Shown here: one piece after another, positions 1 through 5,148 of the stretch
Layout of the letters: each line of letters starts with the position of its first letter
Numbering within the stretch: position 1 is the stretch's first letter
From: an uncultured Oscillibacter sp.
Lineage (GTDB): Bacteria; Bacillota; Clostridia; Oscillospirales; Oscillospiraceae
NCBI RefSeq assembly: GCF_910579365.1
Contig: NZ_CAJTUX010000108.1
Location: forward strand, 1 to 6,145
Reading direction: 5' to 3'
Length of the DNA: 6,145 nucleotides
The notes under the pieces: generated by a model
Databases searched by the model: none
What the model was told of the DNA's origin: nothing
The model's input: the letters and a program-made list of their open reading frames with translations, nothing else
Program-made: the position numbers and the translations under genes

Positions 1-74
1 TTCTGTATCATTCCCTCATTATACTACTTTTCCCTCTATTGGTACAGTTTCTAATTTTGACCAAACGTTGTTGA

Positions 75-401
75 TCACGCAGCTGCATAAATCTTCCGCC
101 TCTCTCGTTGTACAGATTCTCGAAAACCGATATCACTCTTATGACGAATTGGCTGTTCCAAAGCACTCACTGTTATCATGTCAAGTTCCTTCTCCAGGGC
201 TTCCTCAAGGTCATTATATAGTCCGCCGATTGCAAAAAATCCAGAGAGGTCTGCGCCGCAAGTGTCTACCAGCAAATCAACATCGCTGTCCTCCCGGGCC
301 TCTCCCCGGGCATAGGAGCCGAACACATATACGGCTTTCAACTTGTACTTTTCCGCCACAGGCCGCACGCGGCGGCTGATTTCTTCCAAAGTATAAACCA
401 T
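75..401 (-). CDS. MNT-type minimal nucleotidyltransferase (orphan MntA-like antitoxin candidate)
   Basis: A 108-aa protein of the DNA polymerase beta-like minimal nucleotidyltransferase family. The signature GSYARGEAREDSDVDLL is complete: G28-S29, then D40 and D42 at the spacing G-S-X10-D-X-D, with a likely third acidic residue at D74 in KELDMIT. The C-terminal RRKIYA resembles the usual MNT tail. In known HEPN/MNT pairs the MNT protein is an antitoxin that AMPylates the HEPN RNase; that role is inference here. I chose the ATG at 401-399 because AAAGGAGG lies 8 nt upstream on the minus strand; an in-frame ATG at 431 lacks such a site. No HEPN partner overlaps its 3' end, and the 74 nt to the left edge show no convincing gene, so it may be an orphan or its partner may lie elsewhere. 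It runs opposite to the conjugation genes, which suggests a later insertion. Confidence 0.85.
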   Translation of the reverse strand: MVYTLEEISRRVRPVAEKYKLKAVYVFGSYARGEAREDSDVDLLVDTCGADLSGFFAIGGLYNDLEEALEKELDMITVSALEQPIRHKSDIGFRESVQRERRKIYAAA

Positions 402-445
402 AAGACCGGCCTCCTTTCCGAAAAGCAGCAACCTTCTATATCTCT

Positions 446-473
446 ATTATACGCATTTTCTCCACAAATTCAA
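446..473 (-). promoter_or_regulatory. Sigma-70-like promoter of the MNT gene
   Basis: On the minus strand TTGAAT (473-468) and TATAAT (451-446) are separated by 16 nt. The -10 box matches consensus fully and the -35 box matches four of six. It sits about 45 nt upstream of the chosen MNT start at 401, inside an AT-rich stretch that stands out from the GC-rich flanks. The -35 box ends only 4 nt from the VirB4 ribosome binding site (477-481), so no comparable rightward promoter fits here. VirB4 is probably transcribed from further left, through the MNT gene in antisense. Confidence 0.65.
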
Positions 474-490
474 GCCAAGGATGTGAGTAT

Positions 491-754
491 ATGAATCCCC
501 TTTTGAAAAAGAAACCCGCAAAAGCCCCGCCGCCCAAGGCGAAGAAGAAAAAGCCCGCCGCCAAAAAGAACGGCCAGGAGAGGTTTTCCCTCAAGCGCCT
601 GCTGATGGGCGAGGAAAAGCCGGACCTGACCGAGCTGGAATCCGGCTCCACCACCATCCTGGACATCCTCTCCCCTACCACGGTAGACACCAAGAGCCGG
701 GACTATATCGTGGTGGACGGCGTGTACCACGCTTACCTCTATGTCACCGGCTAA
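491..754 (+). CDS. VirB4-like ATPase, N-terminal fragment ended by an in-frame TAA
   Basis: An 87-aa reading frame that is the amino-terminal part of the conjugation ATPase that continues in the same frame after the stop. The ATG at 491 is preceded by AAGGA at 477-481, 9 nt away. Residues 5-27 form a low-complexity Lys/Ala/Pro-rich basic tail, followed by an acidic and hydrophobic segment ending in DGVYHAYLYVTG. The TAA at 752-754 is followed in frame by GYATTVGSCW and then by the rest of the protein with no shift, so one base change from TAT or TAC (Tyr) would restore a 654-residue protein. The stop may be a real inactivating mutation or a sequence error; readthrough would be exceptional. 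If it is real, this fragment alone has no ATPase motifs. Confidence 0.75.
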   Translation: MNPLLKKKPAKAPPPKAKKKKPAAKKNGQERFSLKRLLMGEEKPDLTELESGSTTILDILSPTTVDTKSRDYIVVDGVYHAYLYVTG

Positions 755-784
755 GGCTACGCCACGACTGTCGGCTCCTGCTGG

Positions 785-2455
785 TTGGCCCCTCTGGTGG
801 AGGCCGGGGAGGGCGTGAACCTCAGCTTTATCTTCAAGCGCCAGCCCAAGGACAAGATTCTCTCCAAGATCGCACAGACCACCATGGTCAACCGCTCCCG
901 GATGCGGGACGTGGAGGACACCCGCAAGGACTTCGAGGAACTGGACAGCGCCATCAGCTCCGGCCTTTACCTGAAGGACGTGATGAACCGCCAGGGGGAG
1001 GACTTCTACTACATGCACACGCTGTTGGAGGTGGTGGCCGACGACCCGGAAACCCTGGAGCAGCGGGTGACGGCGGTGGAAAAGCTCTGCGTTTCCATTG
1101 ACATGATCGCCCGGCGCTGCGACTACAAGAACGAGCAGGCGTTCCTCTCCGCTCTGCCGCTGCTGGCCTTGGACCCGGACGTGGAGCGGAAGTCCCGGCG
1201 CAATGCCCTGACCTCCGGCGTGGCGGCGGCGTTTCCCTTTGCCTCCTACGAGCTCAGCGACCGCAACGGCGTGTTCCTGGGGCTGAACCTCTATAACCGT
1301 TCTCCCGTGTTCCTGGACCCCTATGATGATTATAAATACACCAACGGCAACTGCTGGATCGGCGGTTCCTCCGGCGCGGGAAAGACGTTCACCCTCCAGT
1401 GCCTGGGCGGCCGCCTCCGGCAGCAGGGGCGGCGGGTCATTTTCATCGTACCCAAGAAGGGCCACGAGTTCCGTCCCCTCTGCGAACTTCTGGGCGGGCT
1501 GTACCTGCGGATGTCCCCCTCCTCCCGGGACTGCCCCAACATCATGGCGATTCGCCGCCGCTCCCTGGATTCCTACGCGGGCCTCCGGGATATGGCGGCC
1601 CGGGATGATTCCGTGCTGGCCGACAAGATTTCCCGGCTCATTATCTGGTACTCCCTCCAGAAGCGGGACCTCAGCGATGAGGATAAAAACTACCTGGATT
1701 CCTCCCTGGTGGAGTGCTACCGGCAGTATGGGATTACCTTCGACAATGACACCATTACCGACGAAACCGGGGCCTTTGTGGAAATGCCCATCATCGCGGA
1801 TTGGTACAAGGTTCTGGCTGACAATCCCGAAACCAAGCATCTTTCCGTAGTCCTGGCCCGGTACGTCACCGGCTCCGCCTCCGCCATGGGACAGCGGAAC
1901 GACATCGACCTGGACAACAAGTACATTGTCCTGGACACCTCCGGGATGCCGGACGACCTGCTGCTGCCCGGCATCTTCTGGGCCACGGACATCGCAAACG
2001 ACCTCATCATGGACTCCCGAGAAGATCTCTCCGCCCTCATCGCGGACGAGCTGTGGAGCCTGGTGGGGGCCAACTCCAACCCTCTGGCGGCGGGCTTCGT
2101 CCAGGAGATGGTGAAGACCATCCGGGGCTTAGGCGGCATCGCCGTCACCTCCACCCAGGGGATGCAGGACCTGTTCGGCCTGGACGGCGGCAAGTACGGC
2201 AAGGGCATTCTGGATTCCAGCCGCATCAAACTGGTGATGCAGATGGAGGAACAGGAGGCCCGGCTGATTCAAGGCGTGCTGAACCTCTCGGAGGATGAAG
2301 TCCGGCAGATCACCCGCTTCCGCCGGGGCGAGGGCCTTCTCTGCATCGGCTACAACCATGTTCCCATCCAGTTCCACGCCACGGCGAAGGAGTACGACGC
2401 GATCACCACATCCCCCACGGACCTGCGGGCCAGGAGAAAGGCGGCGGAAGAATGA
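785..2455 (+). CDS. VirB4-family type IV secretion / conjugation ATPase, main body
   Basis: This is the bulk of a VirB4-type ATPase, the energising subunit of the conjugative type IV secretion channel, acting at the cytoplasmic face of the membrane. Numbered from the upstream ATG at 491, Walker A is GGSSGAGKT at residues 291-299, Walker B is SALIADEL with D519-E520, and a C-terminal VTSTQGMQD stretch at 552-560 corresponds to the conserved glutamine-containing motif after Walker B. The reading frame is the same as the N-terminal fragment at 491-754, separated only by the TAA. The start given is the first in-frame near-cognate codon (TTG, residue 99); it has no ribosome binding site, so independent translation is doubtful and this is probably the 3' part of a pseudogene unless the stop is an error. 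The full length of about 654 aa suits Firmicutes ICE VirB4 proteins. Its stop overlaps the next start (ATGA at 2452-2455). Confidence 0.9.
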   Translation: MAPLVEAGEGVNLSFIFKRQPKDKILSKIAQTTMVNRSRMRDVEDTRKDFEELDSAISSGLYLKDVMNRQGEDFYYMHTLLEVVADDPETLEQRVTAVEKLCVSIDMIARRCDYKNEQAFLSALPLLALDPDVERKSRRNALTSGVAAAFPFASYELSDRNGVFLGLNLYNRSPVFLDPYDDYKYTNGNCWIGGSSGAGKTFTLQCLGGRLRQQGRRVIFIVPKKGHEFRPLCELLGGLYLRMSPSSRDCPNIMAIRRRSLDSYAGLRDMAARDDSVLADKISRLIIWYSLQKRDLSDEDKNYLDSSLVECYRQYGITFDNDTITDETGAFVEMPIIADWYKVLADNPETKHLSVVLARYVTGSASAMGQRNDIDLDNKYIVLDTSGMPDDLLLPGIFWATDIANDLIMDSREDLSALIADELWSLVGANSNPLAAGFVQEMVKTIRGLGGIAVTSTQGMQDLFGLDGGKYGKGILDSSRIKLVMQMEEQEARLIQGVLNLSEDEVRQITRFRRGEGLLCIGYNHVPIQFHATAKEYDAITTSPTDLRARRKAAEE

Positions 2456-3126
2456 ACAATATGAAAGAAGATATTACAAGGATGCAGCAGCTTGTAGGTG
2501 AGGCGTTCAGCGCCACCGGCACCCTCGCCGCCCTGGCGGACAGCGGTTCCCCGGAGAAGCTGCAAAAGGCCCTGGAGGAAGCCTCCGGGACCTTTGAGCG
2601 GTCTGCCCTGGAGCTGCGGCGGCTGTGCGAGAAGCACGCCCCCGGCGCGGGCGGCTACGGCAAGCGGCCGGTCCTGCCCCGGATGGAAACTGCCGGATTT
2701 GTGGAGCGGTTCGGCTGCGGCTGGCTCCATATCCAGCTCAATACCCTGCTGCCCCACTGCCGCTACCAGCCGTCGGAATGGCTCAGCGACACCATCCGCC
2801 GCCTGCTGGACGACTTCGAGGCCAGCGGACGGGAACCGCCGTTTTTCCAGAGGGCCCTGCTGGTCATTGAGGAGCATTGCGGCGTAGAGGGACGGCACAT
2901 CTTTGATCAGGACAACAAGGGCTGGAAAGCGGTGTCCAACGCCATCAAGGGCAGGCTGGTCCCGGACGACGACCAGTTCACTTTGGCCCTGGCGATGCTG
3001 TCCGAGAGGAGCGAATTGAACGTCTGCCACATTACCCTGCTGGACGTAGCGGAAACCTCGGATTTCTTCGCCGCCCGCTCCAGCCACAGCAGCGCCGCCG
3101 CCTTCTATGGGGGCGGATGGGGGTAG
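2452..3126 (+). CDS. Conserved ICE-associated protein, DUF6100-like
   Basis: A 224-aa soluble protein with no signal peptide or membrane segment. The segment containing HIQLNTLLPHCRYQ, WLSDTIRRLLDDFE and IFDQDNKGWKAVSNAIKGR (residues about 93-167) matches what I remember of the DUF6100 family of Clostridia mobile elements; this is from memory and not checked by search. Molecular function is unknown. The N-terminal third is helical and Ala/Leu/Glu-rich. The start ATG overlaps the VirB4 stop in an ATGA arrangement, which implies translational coupling; a second Met at codon 4 is possible. The GC-rich codon use equals that of VirB4, so the two probably form one transfer operon. The stop codon at 3124-3126 lies inside the left arm of a long inverted repeat. 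Confidence 0.8.
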   Translation: MNNMKEDITRMQQLVGEAFSATGTLAALADSGSPEKLQKALEEASGTFERSALELRRLCEKHAPGAGGYGKRPVLPRMETAGFVERFGCGWLHIQLNTLLPHCRYQPSEWLSDTIRRLLDDFEASGREPPFFQRALLVIEEHCGVEGRHIFDQDNKGWKAVSNAIKGRLVPDDDQFTLALAMLSERSELNVCHITLLDVAETSDFFAARSSHSSAAAFYGGGWG

Positions 3127-3193
3127 GCAGATTCACCCTGATTTTAAGGCGTTTTTTATCTACCGCGTCAAAAGGATAATCTGCCTACTCCCA
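3118..3193. repeat. Long inverted repeat at the 3' end of the DUF6100-like gene
   Basis: The left arm TGGGGGTAGGCAGATT (3118-3133) and right arm AATCTGCCTACTCCCA (3178-3193) are complementary over 16 positions, 15 Watson-Crick and one G-U, around 44 nt. The spacer contains partly complementary TTTTAAGGCG and CGCGTCAAAA, which could extend the fold. The repeat covers the stop codon of the preceding gene. It is not followed by a T-run, so a standard intrinsic terminator is unlikely; an attenuator, transcript-end stabiliser, protein-binding palindrome or transfer-origin-like repeat are all possible. A near-identical third copy of the arm core lies at 3275-3287. Confidence 0.75.
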
Positions 3194-3209
3194 CATTCCA
3201 TCAAAACCT

Positions 3210-3392
3210 TGCGGCAGAATGGATTCCCCCTTTGCGGCGCGGTCCCTTTGAACGAGAAAACCTGTCATCTATGCGGGGGTGGGCAGACCAGCCCCGCATA
3301 GGAGCCCGTAAAGGGCGCCGAAATCGTTCTTTCGCCGGGACGGCGAAAGGGCGGTTCCGGCGCTGGCAGGAACTACCGCAAAAACTGCCGCA
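3210..3392 (+). promoter_or_regulatory. Candidate structured leader RNA upstream of the small secreted-protein gene
   Basis: A gene-free stretch of about 180 nt closed by a perfect 8-bp pairing, TGCGGCAG (3210-3217) with CTGCCGCA (3385-3392). Inside are a 9-bp hairpin TATGCGGGG/CCCCGCATA (3270-3278 with 3292-3300) and a hairpin of about 24 pairs (3314-3364). A competing pairing also exists: CCCTTT (3244-3249) with AAAGGG (3310-3315) and CGGCG (3235-3239) with CGCCG (3316-3320), which uses bases needed by the 3314-3364 hairpin. The end lies 9 nt before the ribosome binding site at 3401-3407. This layout suits a cis-acting leader or a small RNA, but I recognise no known riboswitch class. The strand is inferred from the downstream gene. 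Confidence 0.4.
3314..3364. repeat. Imperfect palindrome / hairpin of about 24 pairs
   Basis: Three stacked blocks pair without bulges: GCGCCGAAATCG (3315-3326) with CGGTTCCGGCGC (3352-3363), with one A-C mismatch and one G-U; TT (3327-3328) with GG (3350-3351) as G-U pairs; and CTTTCGCCG (3329-3337) with CGGCGAAAG (3341-3349) perfectly, leaving a GGA loop. G3314 and T3364 add a terminal wobble. The many G-U pairs favour an RNA helix read from the plus strand, since they would be mismatches in a DNA cruciform and A-C mismatches on the other strand. There is no U-tract after it, so it is not a standard terminator. Confidence 0.7.
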
Positions 3393-3411
3393 CATACGAA
3401 AGAGGTGCCTT

Positions 3412-3791
3412 ATGAAGCGTCTGACCATCATGCTCCTGGCGGTCCTGTTCTGCGGGGCCGCAGTTCTCACGAGTTCCCACAGCATCACGGCCGAGCCGAA
3501 AGCGGAGCCCCCGAGACGATCCACTACGCGGATATTTCCGGCGACTACGTGTTCGTTGCAAACCTCAGCGAAACAGAGCGTATGCTTCATTCTCTCCGGG
3601 ACTATCTGGGGGATGACAGCATTGAGATTCAAACCGCCGTTCCCGACGATGCGGTTCGCTATGCTGAAAGAACCTGGGACCCATCGAAAGCTGTGTTGCT
3701 TTCCGGCGGTCCGGTCTACTGTGTGGAGGCATGGGACGTATTCAAAAACGGAGAGTTCCAAAAGACCACCTATCTGGCGGGGAGAATATGA
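3412..3791 (+). pseudogene. Small secreted protein gene with a frameshift at a C5 run
   Basis: The ATG at 3412 has an AGAGGTG site at 3401-3407 and begins a typical Sec signal peptide: MKRLTIM, hydrophobic LLAVLFCGAAVL, then SSHSITAEPKAEP. After the proline codons around 3508-3515 the frame degenerates into Arg/Thr-rich nonsense, while the adjacent frame continues as PETIHYADISGDYVFVANL and runs to a stop at 3789-3791. One extra C in the run GAGCCCCCGAG would join them into a protein of about 126 aa, so one base seems to have been lost, by mutation or sequencing error; programmed -1 slippage is less likely. The Cys in the signal peptide lacks a proper lipobox because Phe precedes it. The mature part, about 95 aa, is acidic and unrecognised. 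It is read in front of a truncated gene, which supports general decay here. Confidence 0.6.
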
Positions 3792-3797
3792 GAGCTT

Positions 3798-4235
3798 ATG
3801 CTGTTCAGTGTACGGGACATTGACACTCTGCGATTAGTCTGCTGGGGACAATATGTCATGCCGGATCGGCTGCTCAGCGTCATCAGCGAAACAGAGCTTC
3901 AAAATCTCATAAGCCTGGGCTTTATAAAATGCCATGAGAAAAGCGGTGCGGCAGTCCTTACGGCAAAGGGATTTTCGTTTTTGCAGAGGGTGTTCCCCTC
4001 CGGTATCCCGGTGCTGGCGCAGTCCTATCACAGCGCGGCCATCCAGCGGCGGCTCCGGCAGTCCATGCTGGCCTTGACCGCCTACCGTGGGGCCGTTGAT
4101 ATTTTCATCACTTCGCCGGAAGAACTTTCCCGCCCTCCGTCTCTCTTTCTGCCCACCATTACACGGGGGCACAGCATGAATCCCTGGCGTCTATTACGCA
4201 GAGCGGAAACGCTCTGCGGCAGATGTGAACTTTGA
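3798..4235 (+). CDS. Truncated winged-helix protein, replication-relaxation-like N-terminus
   Basis: A 145-residue frame. Residues about 5-65 (SVRDIDTLRL to LTAKGFSFL) have the pattern of a winged helix-turn-helix domain: hydrophobic helix, MPDRLLSVI, a second helix ELQNLISLGFI, and a beta wing ending LTAKG. This resembles the N-terminal domain of replication-relaxation / mobilisation accessory proteins of Clostridia elements; the match is by pattern and memory only. Such proteins are normally a few hundred residues long and I recall a conserved RG-x-NPWGS motif after the domain; here RGHSMNPW at about residues 123-130 is immediately followed by unrelated RLLRRAETLCGRCEL and a stop. I read this as a 3' deletion or rearrangement near position 4187. 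No strong ribosome binding site precedes the ATG; translation may be coupled to the gene ending 6 nt upstream. Confidence 0.55.
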   Translation: MLFSVRDIDTLRLVCWGQYVMPDRLLSVISETELQNLISLGFIKCHEKSGAAVLTAKGFSFLQRVFPSGIPVLAQSYHSAAIQRRLRQSMLALTAYRGAVDIFITSPEELSRPPSLFLPTITRGHSMNPWRLLRRAETLCGRCEL

Positions 4236-4317
4236 AAAGAGCGTTGAAAGCGCCCCGGCGAACTATGCCCTGAGCATGGTCACAATGGAGCGGATGGAGG
4301 ACAGCCATGGAATTTGA
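4180..4317 (+). pseudogene. Possible 3' remnant of a lost gene overlapping the next start
   Basis: In the frame +1 to the winged-helix gene, an open stretch begins right after a TGA at 4177-4179 and reads PGVYYAERKRSADVNF, then EKSVESAPANYALSMVTMER and a short tail, ending at TGA 4315-4317. The end overlaps the start of the 98-aa gene by 11 bases, the kind of overlap seen between coupled genes, and the composition looks protein-like. It has no start with a ribosome binding site and no recognisable domain. The simplest reading is the C-terminal end of a gene whose body was deleted and joined to the truncated gene upstream. It could also be non-coding spacer. Confidence 0.3.
4197..4218. repeat. 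Perfect 9-bp hairpin with GAAA tetraloop
   Basis: CGCAGAGCG (4197-4205) and CGCTCTGCG (4210-4218) pair perfectly around GAAA, a GNRA-type tetraloop that is very stable in RNA. It lies within 10 nt of the point where the winged-helix protein loses family resemblance. No T-run follows, so it is not a standard terminator. It may be a remnant of a structured insertion, a break-prone palindrome or simply an RNA stem in the transcript. Confidence 0.7.
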
Positions 4318-4603
4318 TAAGCGGCGTTTTATTCAGACGCTCCAGGATGTACCGGCGGAACAGCCCCTGCTGGAAACGCCGGAACACAGCGAGTATCTGC
4401 AAACGCATGTATTTGACAGGCTGTCGGACAAGGGAACTTTCAACCTGACGGAACTGGACTGGAACGCCTTTGACCTGCGGCACGTAACGCCGGTGAACTA
4501 TGACCGGTCGTATGAACGGACGCATCTGGGGTGGCTCCAGGGAATCAACGCCTTCCTTCGCAAGACGCCTGCCGCCAGCCTGAATGAAAAGGGCTTTTTT
4601 TAG
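4307..4603 (+). CDS. Unknown 98-aa protein, first gene of the E2-like operon
   Basis: A small acidic-to-neutral soluble protein beginning MEFDKRRFIQTLQDVP and ending NEKGFF. No signal peptide, membrane segment or known motif is visible; I do not recognise it. It lacks a beta-grasp pattern or C-terminal Gly-Gly, so there is no basis to call it a ubiquitin-like modifier. The start is well set: GGAGG at 4296-4300 lies 6 nt before the ATG. The stop TAG at 4601-4603 follows seven consecutive T and immediately forms part of the AGGAGG site of the next gene, so the two are closely linked in one transcript. Its position suggests a role with the downstream E2-like and Rad52-like genes. Confidence 0.75.
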   Translation: MEFDKRRFIQTLQDVPAEQPLLETPEHSEYLQTHVFDRLSDKGTFNLTELDWNAFDLRHVTPVNYDRSYERTHLGWLQGINAFLRKTPAASLNEKGFF

Positions 4604-4611
4604 GAGGGCCT

Positions 4612-5148
4612 ATGTACAACTATGAATATGAGGTGGATGTCCTCTTGTTCCTGCGGCTTGCGAAATACCTGCACAGTCAGGACCCCGCCGCTCTGGAGGA
4701 AATTTTGGCGATGTACGTAGACTTCGATCTGCCTTCCCTGTGTGAGCTTTGCGAGAGCATTGTCTGGGAGATATGCGCCAATGTCTTTTTTGACCAGGAT
4801 GAAGAGTACGAGGCTGCCATCTGCACCTTCAGCCATCCGCTTATGGACCGCTTCTGCGCTTTGAGCGGGGAGTGGAGTTTTACCAGCGGTCAATCCGACG
4901 ACGCCTGGCGGCGGAAACTCGGAGACATCGCGGAGTATTATCTGATGGGAACAAGCTACAGTGTCGGAAATATAGAGTGTTATCCAAGGAGGGATTCCGC
5001 GAAACTTCGGACATGGCTCTCCTCGGATTGTTATGATCCCGCTGAGTTCGGCAACAGCCTGGTGGATATGCTGCTTCATATCCAGCGGGAAAATGAGCGA
5101 TTGGAAAGTCTGCTGAAAGAAGCGGGAACAAGAAAGGAGGCGGCGTGA
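4612..5148 (+). CDS. Unknown 178-aa protein, second gene of the E2-like operon
   Basis: Starts at ATG 4612 with AGGAGG at 4602-4607, 4 nt away. The sequence is mostly helical by composition: VLLFLRLAKYL near the N-terminus, a Cys-containing LCELCESIVWEIC at about residues 43-55, an aromatic/acidic middle part, and a charged helix LLHIQRENERLESLLKEAG at about 152-170 that could form a short coiled coil. The three closely placed cysteines are not a convincing zinc site because no matching second pair is seen. There is no signal peptide. I do not recognise the family. Its stop overlaps the next ATG by one base (TGATG), and it carries the ribosome binding site of the E2-like gene in its last codons, so the pair is translationally coupled. 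Confidence 0.8.
   Translation: MYNYEYEVDVLLFLRLAKYLHSQDPAALEEILAMYVDFDLPSLCELCESIVWEICANVFFDQDEEYEAAICTFSHPLMDRFCALSGEWSFTSGQSDDAWRRKLGDIAEYYLMGTSYSVGNIECYPRRDSAKLRTWLSSDCYDPAEFGNSLVDMLLHIQRENERLESLLKEAGTRKEAA

Noticed and set aside
18..23. TATAAT on the minus strand (and TATACT on the plus strand) near the left edge
   Set aside because: No acceptable -35 box at 16-18 nt for either orientation and no gene within the window to assign it to.
470..1840. Long minus-strand open frame (456 codons) opposite VirB4
   Set aside because: It lies antisense to the VirB4 coding region, is rich in Gly, His, Val and Gln as expected of a GC-rich shadow frame, and has no ribosome binding site or recognisable domain.
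3152..3180. Promoter with GATAAT at 3175-3180 for the small secreted-protein gene
   Set aside because: The -10 box is good, but the hexamer at 17-nt spacing is all T with only two matches to TTGACA; too weak to call, though transcription from here would include the structured region.
3442..3456. Lipobox in the signal peptide of the secreted protein
   Set aside because: The residue before Cys is Phe, not Gly, Ala or Ser, so lipoprotein processing is not supported.
3201..3761. Minus-strand open frame of 186 codons over the structured region and secreted-protein gene
   Set aside because: It is Arg/Ser-rich, covers the palindromes and has no start signal; the plus-strand signal peptide and ribosome binding site are better supported.
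3232..3837. Plus-strand frame of 201 codons containing the signal peptide
   Set aside because: The part before 3412 is structured non-coding sequence with no start signal, and the part after about 3515 is out-of-frame reading of the secreted protein.
4585..4601. AAAAGGGCTTTTTTT as an intrinsic terminator
   Set aside because: The stem would be four A-T pairs with no GC core, and the next gene's ribosome binding site begins at once; it is the end of the 98-aa gene.
4307..4603. 98-aa protein as the ubiquitin-like modifier of the E2-like enzyme
   Set aside because: No beta-grasp-like strand pattern and no C-terminal glycine; it ends in GFF.
4986..4993. Internal AAGGAGGG as a ribosome binding site of a further gene
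   Set aside because: No start codon lies at suitable distance with an open frame; the nearest ATG is about 17 nt away inside the 178-aa gene.
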